Below are positions 21,555 to 30,042 of a stretch of DNA of 30,042 bases, piece by piece. A model generated the notes under the pieces. The model saw nothing but the letters and a program-made list of their open reading frames with translations. It searched no databases and had not been told where the DNA came from. The stretch covers positions 1 to 30,042 of the forward strand of contig JABANN010000427.1 of assembly GCA_013115125.1 (NCBI GenBank), given 5' to 3'. Position numbers and translations under genes: made by a program. Source of the stretch: Perkinsus olseni (Eukaryota > Perkinsozoa > Perkinsida). Numbering within the stretch: position 1 is the stretch's first letter; every line of letters starts with the position of its first letter.

Positions 21555-22203
21555 CAGGGTGATAAAAAACTTCGCTCCGCTCAGAGTTTCTCTTTTTCCC
21601 CAGCTATTCACTTGGTAGTTTTCAACTAAACAGCTCAAATGAATAGCCGATTGAAACGCTAGGCAAATAGGGACACTCCGCAGTTGTAGTGATGCTGAGC
21701 ACGAGGACGAACAACCTTTACAACAGATCCGGCCCAGCCGAGGCAGCGTCCTGACCAACACACCGCAATCGACGACGACGCAAAAACAGGGAGGTGGTGG
21801 GCTTACTGATGATGGCTCGTGATGGTACTCATGATGCTCCGACTCGACAAGAATGCCGTCCTGAGGATGAAATGGGACACAGAGACGGGAGGGCGAAGTG
21901 GCTTACCGTCCCTGGCGAGGACACACTTTCTGAGTCGGGAGCAGCAGCAACAACAGCAGGAGATGTAGGAGACTCCTGAAGAAATCCAGGATGCAGGGGT
22001 AGAACCAGGGACCTTTGGATTATGAAAGCATTCGTACCTCCCGCACAGGTGTATCGACAACTGGGGCAGGAGTGGCCTCACGCTCCGAAGGTGAACTGTC
22101 GTTCACAGGCAGCAAGCTGGATGGTGCTAAGGATCCAGTCCTGACACACGGTGAGGATCCCAAGGTCGATCTGGGCAAGATACGAAACAGCTCAGGATGG
22201 TAA
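21555..22203. other. Intergenic region, no gene supported
   Basis: Between the start of the MFS gene and the stop of the coatomer gene, both on the minus strand. It has CAG-type runs near 21940-21960. The open frames of 60-92 codons have no recognisable content. Confidence 0.5.
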
Positions 22204-25200
22204 CTACCAGCCCATCTTAGCATAGAGACCGTCTGCACTCTGTGACATCTCTGCCGCGACATCGACATCTAGTAAGTTCTTCTCCTCCTGATAACGGGTC
22301 GCAGGCACAGCAGCGATGTCTGCCTTGGACCCCTCCCTAACACATGACGCATCACTCCCAACCAAGTCCCTCAGTCGTCTACCTCTTCCTCTCAGCCGCC
22401 AAGGTGCTGCTCATCTCAGCGAAGAGCTTATTTCGATAACTCTCGTTACGAGGGTCGGCAAGGCTAGATGCCAGCTGAACAACAATGCCTTGGAATATAC
22501 ACTCGCTCAGATTCGAACCCACGCCCTCTCGATACATAACCACACGAACTACCACTCCGGTACTGATGCCTACCTGTGTATTCACGCTGGTAAGATCCTC
22601 TCGCCAGCTCTTGAACAGGTCGCTATCCTTGTCAACCAATTTCGAGGGGCAGTACCTAGTCAACACGAGAATACAGTACTAAGCCCGAAGGCCCAGATCA
22701 GCCCCGTCCAGTATTACGTTCTGGCGAAAAAGACCGCCTCTGGCAGCCGATGAGAGTCCACAAGGATATCCACACAACCCTCAGCATCACCAAGCAGCAA
22801 AGAGGCAGAGAAGGCGACGTTCCACATCTCTGAAACCACAAAAAATGACATCCTCCATCACTTCGCTCCGCTAATATATGTTACCCTTCTCTCTGGCCAT
22901 CGACGCTACCTTCTCCAGCAAAGATCGGTCAGCCGTGGCTTGGGCGATAAGCATAAGACCAGCGACATCACAGCCTTGCGAGTAGCAGGTGGTCGCCAAG
23001 TTGATATCACCCTAAGACACTGAGTGATGGGGACACGTCATACGCTCAAAGCAACTCCAGACTACAGTAAGGATGACCCCAGTCACTTTAATAAACATGC
23101 GTTCAGAAAGGAGTGGTATCGATAATAAGCAAGTACGAACGGAGGTAGTAGTACTTGCTTCAAGGCCTGGTCGCCGACCTGCTTCCACTTGGAGTAATTA
23201 ATACTCCTATCAGCACCAGCTGGCAACTGGGCAGTGAGCTCACCCACTATTTCTCCAGCCAGCTGCAAGTCGCCAAGATTGAGTGCCAAGTCCAACCTGC
23301 CAGTCCATATCATCACTCCAGGCCGAGACGATAGACCGCCCTACTTGTGATCCTTGTCCGTGGTGATCTCAAGCGCTTCTCTGACATGACCCTGACCCTC
23401 GAGAAAGCGGGCCACCTTGTTGTGAAGGGACTCGGGGATGGCTGAAGAGAGTGACCACGGGGATAACTGGTAAGGTCGTTACTCGACTCACCTGCGAAGC
23501 ATTGCTCCGCGGCTGCGAAGTCCTGTCTGACAACAGCACTCTCGTATTGGATCAACGCCAAGCTCAACCTGAATGACGACGGTGTCGATCTCTCTCAGGA
23601 TTAACCAAAGGAGTGGTATGAAAACTTGCTCACATGTAGACTATACCTACCCGTAAGAGATGACATTATAGTCCCTGTCCATGCAGTAGACCTTGCCATG
23701 TTCCGGCATATACCCCAACACATACAAAGGCCTGATGACCATCACACCCTCTCTCTCCAAACCTCTTCCCAGGCGATCCCCTCACCTGTCAGTGTGGGCG
23801 ATGACCTCAGTCTGGCCAGCGATCAGACAGCATAGCTTCTGGTTGGACGATATGTAGACGAAGGAGTCATCGCCACACCAGGTACCCGACATAACCTTCT
23901 CGTTAGGTAACTAATGATTCCACAATCATCGTCAGCTGTCGTCCGGCCACCGACCTCGTAGGTGGGGTCGAAGGCTATCTCCAGGCCCTCATCATCTAGG
24001 TCAGCCCCTCCCGCTATCGCTGCTACCACTGAATCCTTGTCATAGCGCAGTACCTGAGCGAATCGGAATCACGTCCACGAGGGTGATGAAGGCGATTACG
24101 AAAGCTCCGTCCTCCTCAGTAGCCAAAACGACGAAGTCACCGGAGTCGCTCCAGATGACAGCGGTAGGCACGACGTCAATTCTTCTGATGAGTCTACTGC
24201 TGCTCCAATCATAGAAGCATACGAAGTCAGAGGTCTTCACACAGAGCAAATAACCTGCAGTAAAACAACACCTGCCGGAGTCGAACCCGAGACCTCCATC
24301 ATGTTACCTCCGAAGATCTCATCAACAGGGAATGGAGGCTTGAACGAGGTCTCCTCGACGAAGTCTTTGTAGATAGTAATTCTTCCCGAGGCCTCTCGAG
24401 CGGCGTAATAAGTGCCCGACGCCGCACCGCTGGCTGCCCACACAAACTCGCAGCCACTGCCAAACGCCTTGTTCCGCAGCGCCTGACCAAGCCACCATTC
24501 AAAAGGACGTGATCAGTTACACTACGGCATACCTGCGCGGTGAAGACGATCCACTCATCATCACCACAGACAGCGAACAGCCTGCCATTGGGGTGATGGC
24601 AGATGGTCTGTGGAAAGACCTCAGTGGAACCCATGTCTTTAACCGACAGCGGGACCATCTCGCCATCTCCCAGAGTATCTGCACAAGGCCGTCCCGGCTC
24701 TACCTCAGAGCAACATGCCAGTACCAAGAACATGATCATCAACTTGACGAAGGTTGGCGGTCTGTATCTCGTTCCCTCTAGCCCATACAATCTTGCCTCC
24801 AGCATGCATGGATACTACCGGTTCTTCCGAGCCCAGCTGTATCACCATAGTACCTGCCAGAACCCCCATCCGGACCCCACTGGAGCTCACCATTATTACC
24901 TTCGTCGAACCCAAGAGCAACATCATTAGTGCCCGGGAGACAGGCGATGCTCCAAAGCCTCTCCAGCAGGTAGTTGAGTGTCGTCTCCAGACGGTACCTG
25001 CCACACGAGCACCTCCCGACCGAGGACTCAGGCCACGGCTTACGTGGTGGCGTGCCAGATTCTGCAAGTACCATCCTCGCTGCCTGAGAGAATGACCGGC
25101 AGAGTCGGGTGGAAGAGAACCGACGAGATATTGGCAGTGTGACCGCTCAAGACCTGAAGATGCGATGATGATCAGCAGCCATCAATCACACTGCAAGGCC

Positions 25201-26221
25201 CACCTGGAGGCATTGCCTCGTCTGATAGTCCCAAACACGAACGGTCTTATCGTCGCCACCGGACACCAAATACCTGATGCACAGAAGACCGGTTACCCCC
25301 CAACTCATCGCGAATCCGCCTAGTGGCCGGGGATCGGTTTCATTACGGTTTATCCTTGGAAGGACTGTACTCGATGCAGTTGACTCCTCTCGTATGTCCA
25401 GTCAAAGAGAAATGTGGTGTAGTAGAGCCACTAGTGACACCCCATACCTAATACCACAACAACGTAAACTCACACAACAATCCACCATGATACTACCTTA
25501 ATGGACCGATCCAAACTAGCCGAGGCGAAGATATTCATATCCTTTGGATTCCACTGCACCATCATAACATAGTGAGCATGCCCCTGATAGTAACAGTGGA
25601 ATGACGAGCCGCGTTTGGGTTGGAGACTTGACCAACCTCGTAGGTGGCAACACAAGCCCAGTTCTTATCCCAGTCCCACAACTTGATGGTCATATCATCG
25701 GAACAGGAGAGAACATAAGGCAAGGTGGAATGGACGGCTATGTATCGGATGTAGTCACCATGGGCTTCGATAGTCTACAAAGATATCCTCCAATCGCCAG
25801 GAAGAGTCCCATGAGGTAAAAACTAACCTTTATTTTCTCCAGTGTATTCTGGTTGTACACTCGAAGGTTCATATCATCAGAGCCCGCTATTATCCACTGC
25901 TTCCTCGGGATGAACTTGGCACACCGTACCTACATTACCATCAGCCATACCATAAAAACCGCAACTCTCGGATCGATTCCTCACCGGCAAAGGTGCTGAC
26001 ACTTCAACTTGCTTCACCAAGGCCTGAGTCTTGTAGTCCCATATGAAGAGATTGCCAGAGTACATGGCGCTGAGCACCTGACGATGGGGTTCCGCAGAGA
26101 TCTCTGGTCAGCCTTGCCTTAGTAGTACCCAGGGGAGATCAGGACTTGGATGGAAGTCCACCGACTTCACTCGATCCGACCGAGCGTTCATCTTCTTTTT
26201 GATATCCAAACGCAGCGGCAT
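22204..26221 (-). CDS. COPB2: Coatomer subunit beta' (beta'-COP)
   Basis: Clear beta'-COP, part of the COPI coat of Golgi-to-ER vesicles, where its propeller binds dilysine cargo tails. It starts [20 protein letters not shown], nearly the same as other eukaryotes. Six WD40 blades follow, with landmarks [84 protein letters not shown] and [18 protein letters not shown]. The second propeller has [14 protein letters not shown] and [18 protein letters not shown], and the alpha-solenoid has [19 protein letters not shown] and [11 protein letters not shown]. Supported introns include 26078-26128 (51), 24255-24307 (53), 22475-22573 (99) and 22337-22382 (46). The last intron hides an early TAG and adds a tail ending [10 protein letters not shown], so the true stop is at 22204-22206. 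The C-terminal tail appears shorter than in animals. Confidence 0.95.
22475..22573 (-). other. Enlarged coatomer intron with tRNA T-arm-like sequence
   Basis: This 99-base intron is about twice the size of its neighbours. In the sense of the gene it contains GAGTGGTAG and, at tRNA spacing, GTGGGTTCGAATC, like the D-loop and T-arm of a tRNA, though the stems are imperfect. It may be a decayed tRNA-derived insertion. The B-box-like core is at 22509-22519. Confidence 0.35.
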
Positions 26222-26927
26222 GACGATAAGGGGTTGATAAAAATGGTCAACCGCCGGCTCAGGACGCGAGAAAAAACTGATGCGATACTTCTGTCACGCA
26301 GTGCTGCTACAAGAACATCAAAAGTAGTGTATGAAAATGCTCTCCTCTCTGCCTTACCCCGGGCCTGCTTGCACCCATGCTGGCTACACTACCCTATGCT
26401 CCCATACACTTGACTGGCCCGAGCGAGGCTGCGTACTGGAGGTGAGGACAACCTCCCACGGCGTCCTTTATACCTCAATCATCATCCTGGTCATATCGTG
26501 TGAATGTGGCACTGTTTTCTCATAGAGGATGGCGAAAAATAATTGATAGAAGAAATTTCCGAAATTATATTTTCATATTTCTATCGACTATTGTTATGTT
26601 TGGCAATGCCGTTGGGTTGAACATCAGATGGAGCATCGAATTGAAAACCAGAAGTTCAATAGTCAGCGCCACAAGAATCTCTATAAACGATTATACACTA
26701 GTGTATTGGGTTGCGGAAATCATGTGATTTCACCGGAATAATTTACACGTTTGTGACGTTTTTACGCACTTCTTACATCGGCGCAGCTTCATATCTCGCG
26801 CGCTACCATCGTCGAGACAAGGTGAGCCTCCGGGACTGTTTGGCAGGGGTGAAATTGTCCTCGCAGATGAGGAAGAGGCATCGAGTTCAACTATTCGGTA
26901 ACATAGTCGACTCCAAAGGGACGGGCG
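26222..26927. other. Divergent intergenic region with an AT-rich island
   Basis: Separates the starts of the coatomer gene (-) and the WW/B-box gene (+). Bases of about 26525-26770 are clearly richer in A and T than the surroundings. A 75-codon open frame there looks like chance. The region could hold promoters for both genes. Confidence 0.5.
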
Positions 26928-29376
26928 ATGAGCAATCACCGTAGAAAAAACGAGAAAGCCGCTGCCAGGGCCCTGCGAACGTGAAGTCAGGTTTCAATTC
27001 CGGCATCGCGCTGCCGACGGTGAAGTCACTGAAGGCCACATACCGGTGGGGTTCCGGTCGATGCTTCCTACTGAATCCGGCTCCAACCTTTACCTCACAG
27101 TGAGGGAAGGCCGCAAAGTGACACGCCCCGAGTAGGAGCGCACGATAGTAGCAAAGAACGCTTCACATAATGCACAGCAGATACTCAGTGAGTTGGCAGA
27201 GTCTGGAGAATGTCATAGCAGAGTTCAGTCCTTCTCTCGACGAGACGTGGATGAGGGTCGTTGGGTGGGTGAATCACACATACAAGTGGACTCGAGCATC
27301 CTTCGTGCTGATTCAAGATACTTGGAAAAGAAAGGGTTGGTATCCTTGGCCGAGCTTGAGTACCTCGACGCGGATCCCTTCGTTCTGTTCGGAATTGACG
27401 ACCCAGTAACACAGAAGGCACTTCGACGCTTACAAAATCAGGTTGTCCTTCACTGCACCACCGGAGACACCCCTAGTGAGTGTTGCTTTCGCACTCCCTT
27501 TTGTGAGCTCGACCTTTGCTAGGTGAAGAGGAGTGGATGCGCTACCTCTGCATGGACCCTGTGGCTGATGCTGATCACAAGTAGAGATCAAGGTCCGATC
27601 ATCACCATGCAACTGCCGCGTCCTCAGGTGGGTGATAGAGGCCTTCGCCGAAGCGGAGCTGCCATCACCATGGACCAGCTATAAAGGAATCGGCAGCATC
27701 GTTTGCTTCACAAACCCCGAGACGAGGGTACCGAAATGGTTGGCTCCCCATCGTATAAAGTAAGCTGCCGTTCAGGTCACTACTTGGCAGCACCCAATGC
27801 ATGACTATTTTCGGCAACTCTTGTCCTATTGCAAGTCGGCTGAGGACCTCGAGGATGTAGGGCATCACGCGGGGCGTGAGGATCGAACCTGCGCCTCGCC
27901 AGATCTTGAAAATTCGTGTTCACCGCCTCCTGTGGAGCTACGAGTTCATCCACTCGCATCCAGGAGCAGAAGCAGAGCCGCTCATCAGCCCTTCGCAATT
28001 GCGGAAACTGGGGACCATTTTCGGCGTCGACCTTGCCAAGGAAGGGCATCTCGTAAACACAACGTCTTCGTCCGGGTCGGCCAAGCAAGCTGTCTTGCAC
28101 AGGTGAGGGTCCTCAAAAGATTCCTCAAGATCTTCGCTGAAGAATACCAACAAAGGAACGACATATCCAAATCACAGTATGTGGAAGAACTGCTTCATCT
28201 TTCCGCGGGGGAAGTGGTCTCGCAGGGTCATCATCTGTGTCGATACTCTTTCCACCGAGACTGAGCGCTGGGAGGTTCTCAAGGATAATTGGGAAGACGT
28301 AGGGAGACTCTAAGATCAGCAGATGCAGCATCATCATGAGATCAGGCCCTCAGCGGTGGCCGAAATCACAATATAGATATACCAGCGTTGGCGAATGGTG
28401 AAGTGGCCTGCGTTGAGTGTCCTGATAAACCTGCGTTATCGTAAGCTCCTGTCGTTCGATCGGCATTCCCGCAGCAAGCTTCGCATAGGTACTGCCTCGA
28501 GTGTCGAGATCATACGTGCCTTGATTGCTTCAACAAGCTGCATCGGAAAGGACATCGTAGCCGCCATGCAGTCTTCAAACTCGTTCGTTGCAGCCTTTGT
28601 GAATCCATGCCGGCCAGGCTGCGGTAAGACACTCCTTCGAATGCCCGTAGAAGACTTTGTCCCCTTACTTTCCTTCAGATGCCAAGTTACCAACAAATCA
28701 TTCTGTCACGACTGTTACGCCATGAAGCACATTCATGTAAGCAGTCTTCTCAGCCGTGCTCCTTCCGACTAGATCGTCTCCTTAAACGCAGACCCTCTCT
28801 GCGCTCGAGAAAGAGATGCGACCGACATTGATAGACTATGTTTCACTCAAGGCCGACGTTCTGGGGAAAGCTTCTCAGGGTGACGTTGAACTCACTGAAA
28901 CCGGGGCTCTAGCTGAACGACAAGTGAGGAGATCCTTCCTCCCGCCCGCCAGCCCGTCACTTCCGTCTGCTTCAGTATAACGCTGGCACGTTGGGTATTC
29001 GTCGATCGAAGCGAAGCGTCGATAATACTGATCGAGACGGTAAAGGCGTTTTCCTTATGGATACGTCTCGATCTGATGATGATGAAGAAGAAGATTTACT
29101 GACATCTTCAATATTGGGTACGACATTACCGCCGCGGCGGTAGTGCCGCCGTTCTCGCGCCCTTGAGAGTATTTCTCATTAGGCTCTTACTGGCATCCCT
29201 TCTACGACTCCACTGGTATAATGTATTACTACAACTTCACCACCGGGGAGAAGATGCGACGATCCCCGGTGGACCCCAGCGCCCCTGGCAAAGGCGATGA
29301 TGATGAAACCAATGACGATGATGATAGTGATGATGATGATGAGTCTTCGTCACAGGGAATTGCGGCTGTTGTGTGA
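26928..29376 (+). CDS. WW domain / double B-box zinc finger / WW domain protein
   Basis: Spliced frames give, in order: a lead segment ending LYLTVREGRK; a helical part with FVLFGIDDPVTQKALRRLQ; a CEP164-like WW module, EEEWMRYLCMDPVADADHK, then LPSPWTSYKGIGSIVCFTNP and VTTWQHPMHDYFRQLL; a helix-rich part (VLKRFLKIFAEEYQQRND); two Cys/His fingers of B-box type, CVECPDKPALSYCLECRD with CLDCFNKLHRKGH and CSLCESMPARLRC with CHDCYAMKHIH; a basic linker; a second WW (YWHPFYDSTGIMYYYNFTT); and an Asp-rich tail. Introns: 27476-27522, 27581-27627, 27728-27775, 27857-27902, 28053-28102, 28299-28340, 28441-28488, 28624-28678, 28737-28791, 28924-28975 and 29118-29182. CEP164 acts at centriole appendages, so a basal-body or flagellar role is a reasonable guess only. 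The start (ATG at 26928) and the junction near 28350-28400 are uncertain. Confidence 0.75.
29127..29142. repeat. 16-base perfect palindrome in an intron
   Basis: TACCGCCGCGGCGGTA lies inside the 65-base intron 29118-29182 of the WW/B-box gene, close to its 5' end. GC-rich, so it could form a strong hairpin or cruciform. Confidence 0.85.
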
Positions 29377-30000
29377 TTTTGCAGCATGGTCCTTTGAGGC
29401 AATGATCGTGCGAGTGTAAGTAAACCAATGGGGAGGAGGGTCAGAAATTATTTCTCAGAATAATAACAATCGTCATCCAAGAAAGACATCCGCCTTGCCG
29501 CCCACAATCTCTCACGGATTTCAACTTGCTGAACGCCTATCTATATTACCGAGTTCGAGACCGTCATTTGCCGATACACGCCGAACTTGACGCCATTCCG
29601 TGAACTAAGGAAAACCTGCTACAAGAAGCAGATACACGATTTTCTTATTCGCCCTCACTGATTTGGGCTTGATCGGACGATCTGATCCGGATCGGACCTC
29701 AGCGATGGCTTGATTTCCAGAGCGCTACTGATTTCAGCGTCTTTTGAGATTATGAAGTAATATGCGCATCATCACGAAATCTTAGAATTCCTACTGATGA
29801 TGGATTATTATCACTTCTAATTGAGAACTCTCCCCAGGAATGTAAAGTACCGGTACGATCGATGTGTTTAACTCGTTCAATGATATGGATAACGTTCTGC
29901 GGCGATCGCAGAACCGGTTGGGAGTCCCAACCTGAGACAGGTATTCGTTACCTTAGCTGTCTTATCAAGTAATAGCTGGTCGCAAATACCATCCAACAAA
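29377..30000. other. Intergenic region, no gene supported
   Basis: The stretch after the WW/B-box gene has no convincing open frame. It contains AT-rich patches near 29740-29830 and no recognisable RNA gene. Confidence 0.5.
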
Positions 30001-30042
30001 ATGACTGCTTCGACGCCATCTGAGCCGTCATCGATAATCCTC
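30001..30042 (+). CDS. Possible start of a further gene, cut by window end
   Basis: An ATG at 30001 preceded by aacaaa opens a frame reading MTASTPSEPSSIIL to the end of the window. The Ser/Thr/Pro-rich start is plausible for a new protein, but only 14 codons are visible and chance cannot be excluded. Confidence 0.25.
   Translation, partial: MTASTPSEPSSIIL

Noticed and set aside
22379-22381. TAG as the coatomer stop codon
   Set aside because: It is the start of intron 22337-22382. Splicing extends the frame into a well-formed tail ending at 22204.
26078-26128. GC-AG intron near the coatomer start (donor after VLLR)
   Set aside because: A GT donor slightly upstream gives phase 0 and joins LPW to VLSAMYSG, matching other beta'-COP proteins, so no unusual donor is needed.
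27728-27775. Non-canonical TT-AG intron after PKW in the WW gene
   Set aside because: A standard GT-AG intron from 27728 to 27775 gives VTTWQHP, the expected second half of a WW domain.
27888-27898. Fifth tRNA-like B box (minus strand)
   Set aside because: It lies in an ordinary 46-base intron (27857-27902), has a mismatch, and no tRNA-like fold. Single-mismatch B boxes are expected several times by chance.
1-30042. CRISPR arrays, bacterial operons, insertion sequences, rRNA genes or endogenous viral elements
   Set aside because: Introns, eukaryotic housekeeping families and absence of spaced repeats, integrase, transposase, reverse transcriptase or capsid-like frames argue against all of these in this window.

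Overview
This is a gene-dense stretch of a eukaryotic nuclear genome, most likely from an alveolate protist. A perkinsid (Perkinsus or a relative) is my best guess. The reasons are the many very short introns (mostly about 37-55 bases) on both strands, moderate GC, short intergenic gaps, and pyrimidine-AG tracts just upstream of several start codons, as expected of spliced-leader acceptors. The organism is inferred from style and not proven. Most stop codons that seem to break genes here disappear once these tiny introns are removed, so the window holds mostly intact split genes and not pseudogenes.

Layout. 117-1403 (+) is a helical-repeat protein of the organellar RNA-binding (OPR/HPR/RAP) style, cut at its 5' side by the window edge. 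1523-1741 is a 22-base tandem repeat interrupted by an assembly gap (N). 2578-4593 (+) is a second gene of similar style, perhaps the continuation of the first. 5174-7610 (+) is a coiled-coil protein. 8270-9837 (-) is protein disulfide isomerase. 10969-14389 (-) is a large helical protein with a mitochondrial-type leader and at least 12 introns. 15086-15746 (-) is a small protein with an N-myristoylation/palmitoylation start. 16944-17510 (-) is an uncertain unknown gene. 18596-19663 (+) is mitochondrial monothiol glutaredoxin 5. 19904-21554 (-) is a nodulin-like MFS transporter. 22204-26221 (-) is the coatomer beta' subunit. 26928-29376 (+) is a protein with a CEP164-like WW domain, two B-box zinc fingers, a second WW domain and an acidic tail. 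A further gene may begin at 30001.

The genes are not an operon. They are housekeeping functions placed side by side: ER folding (PDI), vesicle coat (beta'-COP), Fe-S cluster delivery (Grx5), membrane transport, and organelle RNA metabolism (two or three helical-repeat genes). The splice junctions given were built by hand from reading frame, GT-AG ends and family similarity. No transcript data were available.
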